Source: Cronobacter universalis NCTC 9529 | Lineage (GTDB): Bacteria > Pseudomonadota > Gammaproteobacteria > Enterobacterales > Enterobacteriaceae | Assembly (NCBI RefSeq): GCF_001277175.1 | Contig: NZ_CP012257.1 | Location: forward strand, 2,852,001 to 2,916,000 | Reading direction: 5' to 3' | DNA: 64,000 nt | Position numbers and translations under genes: made by a program | Shown here: piece by piece, positions 28,303-40,160 of the stretch | Layout of the letters: the number at the start of each line of letters is the position of its first letter | Numbering within the stretch: the first letter of the stretch is position 1 | The notes under the pieces: model-generated | Databases searched by the model: none | Told to the model about the DNA's origin: nothing | What the model saw: only the letters and a program-made list of their open reading frames with translations

Positions 28303-28314
28303 TTGTTATACCAA
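28303..28314. promoter_or_regulatory. UxuR/ExuR-like operator upstream of uxuA
   Basis: TTGTTATACCAA is one base from the symmetrical core TTGGTATACCAA bound by the hexuronate repressors UxuR and ExuR. It lies 19 bp upstream of the uxuA ATG, where binding would block expression until hexuronate intermediates appear. Confidence 0.6.
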
Positions 28315-28382
28315 TACTGCTAACCTCTATGATGACTACCATACATGTTTAACCAGAACCGTCAAACCGCACGCGAGCCGCT

Positions 28383-28398
28383 ATTGATCCAGCTCACA
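28383..28398 (+). promoter_or_regulatory. Possible CRP site between uxuA and yeiQ
   Basis: ATTGA-TCCAGC-TCACA has one perfect CRP arm and one arm matching at three of five positions. Catabolite control is expected for a hexuronate locus, but the site is only moderate. Confidence 0.4.
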
Positions 28399-28490
28399 TT
28401 CCCCGGATATTTACGGCACACCAATTCAATTTGCTGTCATATAACTTTACACTGGTTTTGTTAAATAATGGTTATCAGGATATGTGAGAA

Positions 28491-29957
28491 ATGAATAATA
28501 TCGCTTCCGCCACGCTGCCCGCGTCGGTTCAACGCCCGACTTACGACCGCCGCGCCCTGCAAACCCGCATCGTGCATTTCGGCTTCGGCGCGTTTCACCG
28601 CGCGCATCAGGCGCTGCTGACCGACAGGGTGCTAAACCTGAACGGCGGCGACTGGGGCATCTGCGAGATAAGTCTTTTCAGCGGCGATGAACTGATGAGC
28701 GCGCTACGCGCCCAGGATCATCTCTATACGGTGCTGGAAAAAGGCGCTGACGGTAATCAGGCTATTATTATTGGCGCTGTAAATGAATGCCTCAACGCGA
28801 AGCTCGACGGGATGGACGCGATTATCGAGAAATTCTGCGAGCCGCAGGTCGCTATCGTCTCATTAACCATTACGGAAAAAGGCTACTGCATCGATCCCGC
28901 GACCGGCCATCTCGATACCCAAAACAGCCGTATCGCGCACGATCTTGAAAACCCGCACCAGCCGCACTCCGCGCCCGGCCTGCTCGTCGAAGCGCTGCAC
29001 CGCCGCCGCGAACGCGGGCACGCGCCGTTTACCGTGCTTTCCTGCGATAACATTCCTGATAACGGCCATGTGGTGCGCGAAGCGGTGCTCGGCATGGCGC
29101 ACAAGCGCGATCCGTCGCTGGCGCAATGGATTGCTGAAAACGTCACCTTCCCCGGTACGATGGTTGACCGTATCGTGCCGGCGGCGACACCGGAATCCTT
29201 ACAGGAGATAGCCGATACGCTAGGCGTCGCTGACCCGTGCGCCATCAGCTGCGAGCCTTTTATTCAGTGGGTGATAGAGGATAACTTCGTCGCGGGCCGT
29301 CCCGCCTGGGAAGACGCGGGCGTGCAGATGGTGGATGACGTGCTGCCGTGGGAGCAGATGAAGTTAAGAATGCTGAACGGCAGCCACTCTTTTCTCGCGT
29401 ATCTCGGTTATCTGGCGGGCTATGCGCATATTAGCGACTGTATGAACGACGCGCATTTTCGCGACGCGGCGCGCCAGCTGATGCTGCGCGAACAGGCGCC
29501 GACGCTACGGATCACCGGTGTCGATCTCACCGGCTATGCCGACAGCCTGATCGCCCGCTTCGCCAATCCGGCGCTCAAACACCGCACCTGGCAGATTGCC
29601 ATGGACGGCAGTCAGAAACTGCCGCAGCGAATGCTGGATTCGGTACGCTGGCATTTGCAGCACGGCGGCGAGTGGTCGCTGCTGGCGCTGGGCGTGGCGG
29701 GCTGGATGCGCTACGTCAGCGGCGTGGATGATAACGGAGCGTCCATCGACGTACGCGATCCGCTCGCTGAAAAAATTGCGGCGCTGGCGCGCTCAGGCAG
29801 CGAAGAAGAGCGCGTCGGCGCGCTGCTGACGCTCAAGGAGGTGTTCGGCGAGGATCTGCCGCAGCATCCGCTGTTTATCCATACGCTGAACGCCGCCTGG
29901 CAGTCGCTGTGCCGCCTGGGCGCGAAAGAGGCGGTCGCACGGCTCGCGCGTCGCTGA
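28491..29957 (+). CDS. yeiQ: YeiQ, mannitol dehydrogenase-family oxidoreductase (fructuronate reductase-like)
   Basis: NAD-dependent oxidoreductase of 488 residues, clearly orthologous to E. coli YeiQ and paralogous to UxuB. It has the N-terminal nucleotide-binding strand IVHFGFGAFHRAHQALLTDRVL (about 28-49) and the family signature NVTFPGTMVDRIVPA (about 217-231). The catalytic lysine block is MKLRMLNGSHSFLAYLGYLAG (about 297-317), and WQIAMDGSQKLPQRML follows. Substrate is unproven for YeiQ. Its placement facing uxuA suggests it supplies D-mannonate by reducing D-fructuronate, the step before UxuA. ATG 28491 follows GGATATGTGAGAA. Confidence 0.94.
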   Translation: MNNIASATLPASVQRPTYDRRALQTRIVHFGFGAFHRAHQALLTDRVLNLNGGDWGICEISLFSGDELMSALRAQDHLYTVLEKGADGNQAIIIGAVNECLNAKLDGMDAIIEKFCEPQVAIVSLTITEKGYCIDPATGHLDTQNSRIAHDLENPHQPHSAPGLLVEALHRRRERGHAPFTVLSCDNIPDNGHVVREAVLGMAHKRDPSLAQWIAENVTFPGTMVDRIVPAATPESLQEIADTLGVADPCAISCEPFIQWVIEDNFVAGRPAWEDAGVQMVDDVLPWEQMKLRMLNGSHSFLAYLGYLAGYAHISDCMNDAHFRDAARQLMLREQAPTLRITGVDLTGYADSLIARFANPALKHRTWQIAMDGSQKLPQRMLDSVRWHLQHGGEWSLLALGVAGWMRYVSGVDDNGASIDVRDPLAEKIAALARSGSEEERVGALLTLKEVFGEDLPQHPLFIHTLNAAWQSLCRLGAKEAVARLARR

Positions 29958-30088
29958 TTTTTAACCCTGAATGCTTTTAACGCGGATGCGGCCCCTGCCC
30001 GTCCGCGTTGCCTCTTCTCATGCCTGCTATTTTTATCCAGAATGACGCCTGATGATTTATTCCCGTCAGATATTTATCAGGAGCGCAT

Positions 30089-31075
30089 GTGACCCGTACC
30101 AATCTCATTACCGGCTTTCTTGGCAGCGGCAAAACCACCACGATCCGTCATCTGCTGGCGCATAAAGATCCGGCGGAAAAATGGGCCGTCCTGGTCAATG
30201 AATTTGGCGAGGTGGGCATCGACGGCGCGCTGATGGCCGACAGCGGCGCGCTGTTAAAAGAGATCCCCGGCGGCTGCATGTGCTGCGTCAACGGCCTGCC
30301 GATGCAGGTCGGGCTCAATACCCTGCTGCGTCAGGGCAAACCCGATCGCCTGCTGATTGAGCCGACCGGGCTTGGGCACCCGAAGCAGATTCTGGATATG
30401 CTGACCTCAGAGGTTTACGAGCCTTACATTGACCTGCGCGCCACCCTGTGCCTGCTCGACCCGCGCCAGTTGCGAGATGAAAAATATGTCGCCAATGAGA
30501 ATTTCCGCGACCAGCTGGCTGCGGCGGATATCATTATCGCCAATAAACAGGATCGCAGCGACGAAGCCAGTCTCGCGGCGCTGAACGCCTGGCGCGACGA
30601 ACACGCCGCCGACCGTGAGCTGGTGTTCGCGACCCAGGGTGAAATCGACCCGGCGTTGCTTGATAAGCCGCGCCTGAACCTGCGTGAACTGCCCGCCAGC
30701 GCGCATCATAGCCATTCACACGCCGCGCGCAGCGGCCTTGCGGCGCTGAGCCTGCCGGGCAATCAGCGCTGGCGTCGTAGTCTGAACAGCGGACAGGGGC
30801 ATCACGCCTGCGGCTGGATTTTTGATGCCGATACCGTGTTCGATACCATCGGCATACTGGAATGGGCGCGGCTGGCGCCTGCTGAGCGCGTAAAAGGCGT
30901 ACTGCGTATTCCCGAAGGGCTGGTGCGTATTAATCGCCAGGGACAGGATTTTCATATTGAAACCCAGAGCGCCCCGCCGCCGGACAGCCGGATTGAGCTG
31001 ATTACCGCCGCGGAAACCGACTGGAACGCCCTTCAGTCCGCCTTGTTGAAGCTTCGTTTAGACACGTCGCTTTAA
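30089..31075 (+). CDS. yeiR: YeiR, zinc-binding CobW/COG0523 GTPase
   Basis: G3E GTPase of the metal-chaperone-like COG0523 family; the E. coli protein binds zinc and hydrolyses GTP. The 328 residues begin at GTG (30089), which follows CAGGAGCGCAT and gives the E. coli length. Walker A is GFLGSGKTT (about 9-17), the family metal motif GGCMCC lies at about 64-69, and the guanine-specificity motif NKQD lies at about 152-155. A His-containing stretch (HHSHSHAARSG, about 211-221) separates the GTPase from the CobW C-terminal domain. Followed by lpxT on the same strand. Confidence 0.95.
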   Translation: MTRTNLITGFLGSGKTTTIRHLLAHKDPAEKWAVLVNEFGEVGIDGALMADSGALLKEIPGGCMCCVNGLPMQVGLNTLLRQGKPDRLLIEPTGLGHPKQILDMLTSEVYEPYIDLRATLCLLDPRQLRDEKYVANENFRDQLAAADIIIANKQDRSDEASLAALNAWRDEHAADRELVFATQGEIDPALLDKPRLNLRELPASAHHSHSHAARSGLAALSLPGNQRWRRSLNSGQGHHACGWIFDADTVFDTIGILEWARLAPAERVKGVLRIPEGLVRINRQGQDFHIETQSAPPPDSRIELITAAETDWNALQSALLKLRLDTSL

Positions 31076-31105
31076 CGTTACCCTTTTGTGAAAATTCAGA
31101 CTGCC

Positions 31106-31810
31106 ATGACCAATACCCGTTTCCCCGCGATCCTGCTGCTTAACCTCGCAGGCGCCGTCCTTTTTCTTTCCTGGTATCCGCCGGCGCAGACCGGTTTCTG
31201 GTTTACCCTCGATGCCGGGATTTTCCACTTTTTTAATCACCTGGCCGCCGCCAGCCATGGTTTTTTATGGTTCCTTGCGATCACGAATAATCGCGCCTTT
31301 GACGGCTGCTCGCTGCTGGCGATGGGTCTGCTGCTGCTCTGGTACTGGCGTCAGGCCACGGCGTCGGGCCGCCGTCACATCATTATTATGGGTGTCGTCA
31401 TGTTGCTTTCTGCGGTCGTTCTCAATCAACTGGGGCACCTGCTGCCGGTATCGCGCCCGAGCCCAACCCTGACGTTTGAAGACAGCCTGCGCGTGGGTAA
31501 AATCACAGGGATTTCCACCAAAGACGCCTCGACCGACAGTTTTCCCGGCGACCACGGCATGATGCTGCTTATATTTGCGGGATTTATGTGGCGCTATTTC
31601 GGCGGTAAAGCTTTCGCGCTGGGCCTGCTGATATTCTGTGTTTTCGCGCTACCGCGTATGATGATTGGCGCGCACTGGTTTACGGATATCGCCGTTGGCT
31701 CTTTGTCAATCATTTTTATTGGTCTTCCGTGGATTTTATTGACGCCGCTTAGCGATAAAATAATTACCTGGCTTAATAATCATCTGCCCGGTCAAAAAAC
31801 AACAAATTAA
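31106..31810 (+). CDS. lpxT: Lipid A 1-diphosphate synthase LpxT
   Basis: Inner-membrane phosphotransferase that moves phosphate from undecaprenyl pyrophosphate to the 1-position of lipid A in the periplasm. PAP2-superfamily motifs are present: the lysine/arginine region in NNRAFDGCSLLA..., SFPGDHGM (about 146-153, catalytic His) and RMMIGAHWFTDIAVG (about 182-196, second catalytic His). About six membrane segments. I prefer ATG 31106 (234 aa) because its N-terminus (MTNTRFPAILLLN) aligns with E. coli LpxT. A GTG at 31088 would add six residues, and neither start has a clear ribosome-binding site. A terminator follows at 31843. Confidence 0.93.
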   Translation: MTNTRFPAILLLNLAGAVLFLSWYPPAQTGFWFTLDAGIFHFFNHLAAASHGFLWFLAITNNRAFDGCSLLAMGLLLLWYWRQATASGRRHIIIMGVVMLLSAVVLNQLGHLLPVSRPSPTLTFEDSLRVGKITGISTKDASTDSFPGDHGMMLLIFAGFMWRYFGGKAFALGLLIFCVFALPRMMIGAHWFTDIAVGSLSIIFIGLPWILLTPLSDKIITWLNNHLPGQKTTN

Positions 31811-32239
31811 TAACAATTAATTAATAAATTAAAACTATTACCAACAGGGATCGTTAAGGGTCCCTGTTTATTTTATAGACACAACCTTCGCGACGCTTTT
31901 CTCAGGACTTTCATATATTCGTCATAAAAATGAATAAGTTGTCTATTTTTGCGACAAATCGTGAGTCCTTATCCTTTCTCTGCAAATGCTATACCGGGCA
32001 TTACAATTTCTTATAAAAAAATAACTAAAACCACTCGCCATATGGGGTTTGTTAGGGTAATCTCGGGAGCGTTTTGCGGTTTAAGGGCATTTATTGGTAA
32101 TGCAAATAAAAAGTGTGGACTGACACACAATTTAGCTCACCAGGAATTGTCTTACCCCCCAGAGCTCATTAGTCTCGGCACGTTTAGCATTTTTTATAAC
32201 GATTTTTATCGTTAAGGACTTCAAGGGAAAACAAACATA
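31811..32239 (+). promoter_or_regulatory. Long A+T-rich leader region of mepS
   Basis: After the lpxT terminator about 365 bp of strikingly A+T-rich DNA precede mepS, in contrast to the GC-rich surroundings. Promoter-like hexamers are abundant (for example TATAAA and TATAAC around 32012-32205), so no single start can be chosen. One open frame (31949-32215) has no ribosome-binding site and no family signature and was rejected. The composition suits an H-NS-bound or multi-promoter region. Confidence 0.5.
31843..31873 (+). terminator. Terminator after lpxT
   Basis: Stem AACAGGGA/TCCCTGTT (31843-31868) with a 10-base loop, followed by TATTTTAT. Confidence 0.7.
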
Positions 32240-32809
32240 ATGGTCAAATCTCAACCAATCCTGAGATATATCATGCGGGCTATCCCCGCAGTCGCTGTGG
32301 CAGTTTTGCTTTCAGCATGTAGCTCTACCAATACCGCAAAAAACATGCATTCTGAGACGCATGCAGTAGGTGAAAACGACGGGCTGTTACTGCAAGCCTC
32401 TCAGGATGAATTTGAACAGATGGTTCGTACGCTGGATGTAAAATCCCGCATTATGGATCAATACGCTGACTGGAAAGGCGTGCGCTATCGCCTCGGCGGC
32501 AGCACCAAAACGGGCATCGATTGTTCGGGTTTTGTGCAGCGCACCTTCCGTGAACAGTTTGGTTTAGAACTGCCGCGCTCCACGTATGAGCAGCAGGAAA
32601 TGGGCAAACCGGTCGATCGTACCCGGTTGCGCTCCGGCGATCTGGTGCTGTTCCGCGCCGGCTCTACCGGCCGTCATGTAGGCATTTACATCGGCAACAA
32701 TCAGTTTGTACATGCGTCAACACGCAGCGGCGTGATGATTTCCAACATGGACGAACCGTACTGGAAGAAGCGCTATAACGAAGCGCGCCGCGTACTGAGC
32801 CGCAGTTAA
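32240..32809 (+). CDS. mepS: Murein DD-endopeptidase lipoprotein MepS (Spr)
   Basis: Outer-membrane lipoprotein that cuts meso-DAP-D-Ala crosslinks to allow peptidoglycan growth. The 189 residues begin with a lipoprotein signal ending LLSAC (lipidated C27). The NlpC/P60 domain follows with catalytic C95 (GIDCSGF), H146 (GRHVGIYIG) and H158 (FVHAS). The length and sequence are almost those of E. coli Spr. In E. coli its level is set by Prc/NlpI proteolysis. A strong terminator follows. Confidence 0.98.
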   Translation: MVKSQPILRYIMRAIPAVAVAVLLSACSSTNTAKNMHSETHAVGENDGLLLQASQDEFEQMVRTLDVKSRIMDQYADWKGVRYRLGGSTKTGIDCSGFVQRTFREQFGLELPRSTYEQQEMGKPVDRTRLRSGDLVLFRAGSTGRHVGIYIGNNQFVHASTRSGVMISNMDEPYWKKRYNEARRVLSRS

Positions 32810-32851
32810 TTCCGGCATGACGATTTCCCTTGATCGTCCTCGCTGAACGAT

Positions 32852-32880
32852 AAAAAACGCTGCTGATGCAGCGTTTTTTT
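32852..32880 (+). terminator. Terminator after mepS
   Basis: Stem ACGCTGC-TGAT-GCAGCGT flanked by six As and ending in seven Ts. A textbook intrinsic terminator. Confidence 0.95.
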
Positions 32881-32974
32881 CGTCTGTGCGCCCGCCTCGC
32901 CCTTTCCCCTCACCTGGCGCGGGATTTCTGTTAAGCTGGGTTCACACTCGTTGCTCGCACAGGAACTAAAAAGG

Positions 32975-34537
32975 ATGTTATCCAGTCCGCCTTTTGCATC
33001 AACGCTGTCCACGCCCCGTAAAATTATTCTGGTCGGCCTTGCGACAGGCCTGGCCTTAACGTTGATTATCACGCTTGCCGCCCGCGGCTGGCTGCATCAG
33101 CAGCGGGAAAACCAGTACGACATGCTGGCGCGGGATATTCATCATTATCTGAACACCTATTTTGCGCAGCTGAAAGCGTCCGCCGACGCGCTGCAGCCGC
33201 TGACGCTTGCCGAGTGCGGCACCGTGTCGTCTGAACTCACCTCGCGCGCGGCATTTAACCTTAACGTGCGCGCCTTTTTGCTGATAAGAGACGGCGCGGC
33301 CTACTGCTCTTCGGCGACCGGCAAACTTCATCTGCCCCTTCGCGATCTCGCGCCGGATATCGATACCCGCAAAACGGTGGATATCAGCATTATCTCCGGC
33401 ACGCCGATGATGCCGGATAAACCGTCCATGGTGATGTGGTTCGGCAATCCGCTCATGGAAGGCCGCGGGATCGTCACCACGCTTAACGTTAATCTCACGC
33501 CCTATCTGGTCTATACCGCGCGCCAGAACGATCTCAACGGCCTCGCGCTGGTAGCGAAAGATCGGGCGCTGACGACGTTTTCCGGCAGGGTGATGACGCC
33601 CGATGAGCTGCCCGCCAGACCGCTGCGTAGCGAGAGCGTGCATGGCTATCCGCTGAAGCTCTATCTGTATGGCGATACAATGCCCGCCGAAGACCGCCAT
33701 CTGGCGCTCCTGCTGGGCTTATTAATTGGCGTGCTCGGCGGCGTGCTGACGGTCATTTTACTGGCGCTACGCGCGCGATCCGGGCGCGAGATTGTCAGCG
33801 CCATCAAGCGTAACCAGTTTTTTGTGGTCTACCAGCCGGTGGTGGACGCCGCCACGCGTCAGACCTGCGGCGTGGAAGCGCTGATGCGCTGGGAGCATCC
33901 GACTGCCGGCCTGATCCCGCCTGATGCTTTTATCAGCTTCGCCGAGGCGCAGGGGCTTATCGTCCCTTTAACCCGCCACTTATTTAAACTGATCGCGCAG
34001 GATGTGCCGCGCCTGCAGCAGTCGCTGCCGCCCGGCGCCAAGCTCGGCATTAATATTGCGCCCGGTCATCTTCATTCCGAACAATTCAAAGCGGATATCC
34101 AGAAACTGCACGCCTCGCTGCCGCCGGATTACTTTCATCTGGTGTTTGAGATAACCGAGCGCGATATGATTCGCGAAGAAGAAGCGCTGGATCTTTTTCA
34201 GTGGCTTCATCAACAGGGCCATGAGATCGCGGTGGATGACTTTGGCACCGGCCACAGCGCGCTTATCTACCTTGAGCGCTTCACGCTGGATTATCTGAAA
34301 ATCGATCGCGGTTTTGTGAATGCGATCGGCACCGAAACGATCACCTCGCCGGTGCTGGATGCCGTAATTAGCCTTGCGAAACGCCTGAGTATGGCGACGG
34401 TGGCCGAGGGTGTGGAGACCCAGGAGCAGGCGAAGTGGCTGACCGCGCGCGGCGTGAACTTTTTACAGGGTTACTATTTCAGCCGTCCGGTGCGTGCCGC
34501 TGATTTGCCGGCCAGCATGAAAGAAGCCGACGCATAA
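32975..34537 (+). CDS. pdeN: Cyclic-di-GMP phosphodiesterase PdeN (Rtn)
   Basis: Inner-membrane enzyme that degrades c-di-GMP. The 520 residues carry a first membrane helix (about 15-36) and a periplasmic CSS-motif sensor domain (about 40-235). The sensor includes the cysteine of LAECGTVSS and AAYCSSATG, which in this family form a redox disulfide. A second helix (about 240-262) and a cytoplasmic EAL domain (about 270-510) follow. The EAL hallmark is VEALMRWEHP, with NIAPGHLHSE, EITERD, DDFGTGHS and the K-I-D of LDYLKIDRGF, so it looks catalytically intact. I chose ATG 32975; a TTG 24 bp upstream is possible. Rtn is the E. coli name. Confidence 0.94.
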   Translation: MLSSPPFASTLSTPRKIILVGLATGLALTLIITLAARGWLHQQRENQYDMLARDIHHYLNTYFAQLKASADALQPLTLAECGTVSSELTSRAAFNLNVRAFLLIRDGAAYCSSATGKLHLPLRDLAPDIDTRKTVDISIISGTPMMPDKPSMVMWFGNPLMEGRGIVTTLNVNLTPYLVYTARQNDLNGLALVAKDRALTTFSGRVMTPDELPARPLRSESVHGYPLKLYLYGDTMPAEDRHLALLLGLLIGVLGGVLTVILLALRARSGREIVSAIKRNQFFVVYQPVVDAATRQTCGVEALMRWEHPTAGLIPPDAFISFAEAQGLIVPLTRHLFKLIAQDVPRLQQSLPPGAKLGINIAPGHLHSEQFKADIQKLHASLPPDYFHLVFEITERDMIREEEALDLFQWLHQQGHEIAVDDFGTGHSALIYLERFTLDYLKIDRGFVNAIGTETITSPVLDAVISLAKRLSMATVAEGVETQEQAKWLTARGVNFLQGYYFSRPVRAADLPASMKEADA

Positions 34538-34632
34538 CGCGGGGCTATTTCACAATCGCGCGCGGCTCCCTTATTATGCTGCCATGCGGTTACCGCGCCC
34601 GTTCTGGCCCCGGAGAAGGACACATCACCTCA

Positions 34633-36438
34633 ATGATTGCACGCGCGTTCGTTTTGCTCTTTCTGGTGTTCAGCGCTGTTTGCCAGGCGCAGACCATCCA
34701 TGAAAGTTACTCCCTGGCGGTGCTCGGGGAGCCAAAATATGTCGTCAACTTCACCCACTTCGATTACGTCAATCCGGCCGCCCCGAAAGGCGGCAACATC
34801 ACGCTTGCCGCCATCGGCACATTTGATAACTTCAACCGCTACGCGCTGCGCGGCAACCCTGGCGTGCGCACCGAAGCGCTTTACGACGCGCTCTTTACCA
34901 GTTCCGACGACGAGCCGGGCAGTTACTATCCGCTGATTGCCGAGATGATCCGCTACCCGGACGACTTTTCGTGGGCGGAGGTGACGATAAACCCGCAGGC
35001 GCGCAACCACGACGGCTCCCCTATTACCGCGAAAGATGTGGCGTTCACCTTTCATAAATTTATGACCGAAGGCGTGCCGCAGTTCCGGCTCTACTACAAA
35101 GGCACGACTATCAAGGCCATCGCGCCGCTGACCGTGCGCATTGAACTCGGACAGCCCGGCAAAGAAAATATGCTGGGCCTGCTGACGCTGCCGGTGATGC
35201 CGGAGAAATTCTGGCGCGACCATAAGCTTAGCGATCCGCTCGCCACGCCGCCGCTGGCGAACGGCCCTTACCGCGCCACCCAGTGGCGTCTGGGGCAGTA
35301 CATTGTCTATTCCCGCGTGAAGGATTACTGGGCCGCCAACCTGCCCGTAAACCGCGGCCGCTGGAATTTCGACACCATTCGCTACGACTACTATCTGGAT
35401 GACAACGTCGCTTTCGAGGCGTTTAAAGCGGGCGCGTATGACTTCCGCCCGGAAACCAGCCCGAAAAACTGGGCGACGCGCTATACCGGCAGTAATTTTG
35501 ACCGCGGCTATATCGTCAAAGACGAGTTTGAGAAAACCACCGCCCAGGACGCGCGCTGGCTGGCGTTTAATATTCAGCGGCCTTTCTTCGCCGACCGGCG
35601 CGTGCGCGAGGCGATTTCGCTCGCCTTTGATTTCGAATGGATGAATAAGGTGTTGTTCTATAAAGCCTGGCGACGCCCGAACAGCTATTTCCTGAATACC
35701 GACTACGCGGCGCGCCACTATCCTGACGCCGACGAGCTCACGTTGCTCGCGCCGCTCAAAAAAGAGGTGCCGCCGGACGTCTTTACCCGCATCTACGAGC
35801 CGCCGGTGTCGCGCGGCGACGGCTTTGACAGAGAGAATCTCATCAAAGCGCTGGCGCTGCTGAAAGAAGCGGGTTGGGAGCTTAAAAATAACAAGCTGGT
35901 GAACCGCGAAACCGGCAAGCCGTTTACGTTTGAACTGCTGCTGGGTTCAGAAGGCAATAACCAGTGGGTGTTACCCTTCCAGCACAGCCTGGCGCGGCTG
36001 GGCATCACGATGAACATCCGCCAGGTGGATAACTCACAGCTCACCAACCGGCTGCGCAAACGCGATTTCGATATGATGCCGACGCTCTATCGCGCCGCGC
36101 CCTGGCCCGATACCGGCTTGCAGATAAGCTGGGCCTCAGACTATATCGATTCTTCATGGAATACCCCCGGCGTGCAGAACCCGGCGGTGGATAAACTGAT
36201 AGCGCAGATCATCGCAAACCAGGGCAATCAGCAGAAGCTGCTGCCGCTCGGCCGTGCGCTTGACCGCGTGCTGACCTGGAACTACTACATGATCCCGATG
36301 TGGTACGCCGCGGCGGATCGCGTGGCGATGTGGAACAAATTCTCGCGCCCCGCCACCAGCCCTCTCTACACGATTGGCTTTGATACGTGGTGGTATGACG
36401 TCAATAAAGCCGCCACGCTGCCAGAAGCGCGGCGCTGA
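34633..36438 (+). CDS. yejA: Peptide ABC transporter substrate-binding protein YejA
   Basis: Periplasmic binding protein of the YejABEF importer, which takes up peptides such as microcin C in E. coli. The chosen ATG gives 601 residues with a clear signal peptide ([20 protein letters not shown]). The SBP_bac_5 fold is evident from [21 protein letters not shown] (about 38-58), [18 protein letters not shown] (about 124-141) and [30 protein letters not shown] (about 310-339). It is the first gene of a four-gene operon, with 8 bp to yejB. Confidence 0.95.
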   Translation: MIARAFVLLFLVFSAVCQAQTIHESYSLAVLGEPKYVVNFTHFDYVNPAAPKGGNITLAAIGTFDNFNRYALRGNPGVRTEALYDALFTSSDDEPGSYYPLIAEMIRYPDDFSWAEVTINPQARNHDGSPITAKDVAFTFHKFMTEGVPQFRLYYKGTTIKAIAPLTVRIELGQPGKENMLGLLTLPVMPEKFWRDHKLSDPLATPPLANGPYRATQWRLGQYIVYSRVKDYWAANLPVNRGRWNFDTIRYDYYLDDNVAFEAFKAGAYDFRPETSPKNWATRYTGSNFDRGYIVKDEFEKTTAQDARWLAFNIQRPFFADRRVREAISLAFDFEWMNKVLFYKAWRRPNSYFLNTDYAARHYPDADELTLLAPLKKEVPPDVFTRIYEPPVSRGDGFDRENLIKALALLKEAGWELKNNKLVNRETGKPFTFELLLGSEGNNQWVLPFQHSLARLGITMNIRQVDNSQLTNRLRKRDFDMMPTLYRAAPWPDTGLQISWASDYIDSSWNTPGVQNPAVDKLIAQIIANQGNQQKLLPLGRALDRVLTWNYYMIPMWYAAADRVAMWNKFSRPATSPLYTIGFDTWWYDVNKAATLPEARR

Positions 36439-36446
36439 GGAAAATT

Positions 36447-37544
36447 ATGGGCGCTTACCTGCTTCGCCGCTTACTGCTGCTGATCCCGACACTCTGGGCC
36501 ATCATCACGCTTAACTTTTTCATCGTCCAGATAGCGCCCGGCGGCCCGGTGGATCAGGCCCTCGCCGCTATCCAGTTTGGCAGCGCCAGCGGCATCCCCG
36601 GCGTTCAGAACGGCGGGATGCAGAGCAGCCGCCCGCAAAACGGCGTGCTGAACGTTAACGAGAGCCACTACCGCGGCGCTCGCGGGCTCGACCCGGAAGT
36701 GGTCGCCGAAATCACCCACCGTTACGGGTTCGACAAACCGCTGCATGAGCGATACCTGAAAATGCTGTGGGATTACGCGCGTTTCGATTTTGGCAACAGC
36801 CTGTTTCGCAGCGCGTCGGTCATCGATTTGATTAAAAACAGCCTGCCGGTCTCGGTCACGCTTGGCCTGTGGAGCACGCTGATAATCTATCTGGTGTCGA
36901 TTCCGCTCGGTATCCGCAAGGCGGTTAACAGCGGCAGCCGCTTCGACGTCTGGAGCAGCGTGGCGATTATCACGGGTTACGCCGTTCCCGCGTTTTTGTT
37001 CGCCATTTTATTAATTGTCGTTTTCGCCGGCGGCACCTGGTTCGATCTCTTCCCGCTGCGCGGGCTGGTCTCGGCCAACTTCGACACGCTGCCCTGGTAT
37101 CAGAAAATCACCGATTATCTCTGGCACATTACGCTGCCGGTGCTGGCGACGGTGATTGGCGGCTTCGCGACGCTCACTATTCTTACCCGCAACGCGTTTC
37201 TCGATGAGATCCGCAAGCAGTATGTGGTGACGGCCCGCGCCAAAGGCCTGGGCGAGCAGCAGATCCTCTGGCGTCATGTGTTTCGCAACGCCATGCTGCT
37301 GGTGATCGCGGGCTTCCCGGCGACGTTTATCAGCATGTTTTTCACCGGTTCGGTGCTGATTGAGGTGATTTTCTCGCTTCAGGGCCTCGGGCTGCTGGGC
37401 TATGAAGCCACCGTGTCGCGCGATTATCCGGTGATGTTTGGCACGCTCTATATTTTCACCCTGGTCGGCCTGCTGCTGAATATCCTGAGCGATATCACTT
37501 ACACGCTTGTCGACCCACGCATTGATTTCGAGAGGCGCGGATGA
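36447..37544 (+). CDS. yejB: Peptide ABC transporter permease YejB
   Basis: Inner-membrane permease of 365 residues that forms the YejB/YejE channel. The N-terminus ([37 protein letters not shown]) is typical of DppB/OppB-type subunits. About six membrane segments are visible, and the EAA cytoplasmic loop is [31 protein letters not shown] (about 252-282). A long periplasmic insertion between helices 1 and 2 (about 40-130) is a Yej feature. The ATG follows GAGGAAAATT and the gene overlaps yejE by 4 bp. Confidence 0.96.
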   Translation: MGAYLLRRLLLLIPTLWAIITLNFFIVQIAPGGPVDQALAAIQFGSASGIPGVQNGGMQSSRPQNGVLNVNESHYRGARGLDPEVVAEITHRYGFDKPLHERYLKMLWDYARFDFGNSLFRSASVIDLIKNSLPVSVTLGLWSTLIIYLVSIPLGIRKAVNSGSRFDVWSSVAIITGYAVPAFLFAILLIVVFAGGTWFDLFPLRGLVSANFDTLPWYQKITDYLWHITLPVLATVIGGFATLTILTRNAFLDEIRKQYVVTARAKGLGEQQILWRHVFRNAMLLVIAGFPATFISMFFTGSVLIEVIFSLQGLGLLGYEATVSRDYPVMFGTLYIFTLVGLLLNILSDITYTLVDPRIDFERRG

Positions 37545-38566
37545 GAAGACTCAATCCGGTCAACGAGGCGCGCTGGGCGCGATTTCGCCATAACCGGCGC
37601 GGCTACTGGTCGCTATGGATTTTCGCGGTCATTTTTGCGTTAAGCCTCTGCGCCGAACTTATCGCCAACGATAAACCCCTGGCGGTGCATTACCAGGATC
37701 GCTGGTATTTCCCGCTTATCCATAACTACAGCGAAAGCGATTTTGGCGGCCCGCTCGCCACGCCTGCCGATTATCAGGACCCGTGGCTGCAACACCGGCT
37801 TAAGAAAAACGGCTGGGTGCTGTGGGCGCCGGTGCGTTTTAGCGGCACCGCGATTAATTTCGCGTCTGATCACCCCTTCCCTGCCCCGCCGTCGGCGCAA
37901 AACTGGCTTGGCACCGATGCCAACGGCGGCGATGTGCTGGCGCGCATTCTGTATGGCACGCGTATTTCACTGCTGTTCGGTCTGATGCTGACGCTCTGCG
38001 CCAGCGCCATCGGCATTACCGTTGGCGCAATTCAGGGCTACTACGGCGGCAAAATCGATCTGTTCGGCCAGCGCTTTATCGAGATCTGGTCCGGCATGCC
38101 GACGCTGTTTCTGATCATTATCCTCTCAAGCGTGGTGCAGCCGGGCTTCTGGTGGCTGCTTTTGATAACCGTGCTGTTCGGCTGGATGACGCTGGTGGGC
38201 GTGGTGCGCGCCGAGTTTCTGCGTACCCGCAATTTTGACTATATCCGCGCCGCCCAGGCGCTTGGCGTCAGCGACCGCGCGATTATCTGGCGTCATATGC
38301 TGCCGAACGCGATGGTGGCGACGCTCACATTTCTGCCGTTTATTCTCTGCGGTTCGATTACCGTGCTGACGGAGCTTGATTTCCTGGGCTTCGGGCTGCC
38401 GCTCGGCTCGCCGTCGCTTGGCGAACTGCTTTTGCAGGGCAAGAATAACCTCGAAGCGCCCTGGCTTGGCCTCACCGCCTTTTTCTCGCTGGCGATTTTA
38501 CTGTCGTTACTCATTTTTATCGGCGAAGCGGTTCGCGACGCCTTCGATCCCGGTAAGGCGGTCTGA
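37541..38566 (+). CDS. yejE: Peptide ABC transporter permease YejE
   Basis: Second permease of the Yej transporter, 341 residues, of the DppC/OppC type. A hydrophobic N-terminal helix (about 20-40) is followed by a periplasmic region. The conserved [27 protein letters not shown] entry motif (about 122-148) leads to further helices and the EAA loop [27 protein letters not shown] (about 233-259). Its ATG overlaps the yejB stop (ATGA), and yejF starts 1 bp after its own stop, so the subunits are tightly coupled. Confidence 0.96.
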   Translation: MRRLNPVNEARWARFRHNRRGYWSLWIFAVIFALSLCAELIANDKPLAVHYQDRWYFPLIHNYSESDFGGPLATPADYQDPWLQHRLKKNGWVLWAPVRFSGTAINFASDHPFPAPPSAQNWLGTDANGGDVLARILYGTRISLLFGLMLTLCASAIGITVGAIQGYYGGKIDLFGQRFIEIWSGMPTLFLIIILSSVVQPGFWWLLLITVLFGWMTLVGVVRAEFLRTRNFDYIRAAQALGVSDRAIIWRHMLPNAMVATLTFLPFILCGSITVLTELDFLGFGLPLGSPSLGELLLQGKNNLEAPWLGLTAFFSLAILLSLLIFIGEAVRDAFDPGKAV

Positions 38567-38567
38567 T

Positions 38568-40157
<1,590 letters not shown>

Positions 40158-40160
40158 CGC

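Noticed and set aside
31949..32215. 88-codon open frame upstream of mepS
   Set aside because: No ribosome-binding site, no similarity that I recognise and very A+T-rich; best read as leader DNA.
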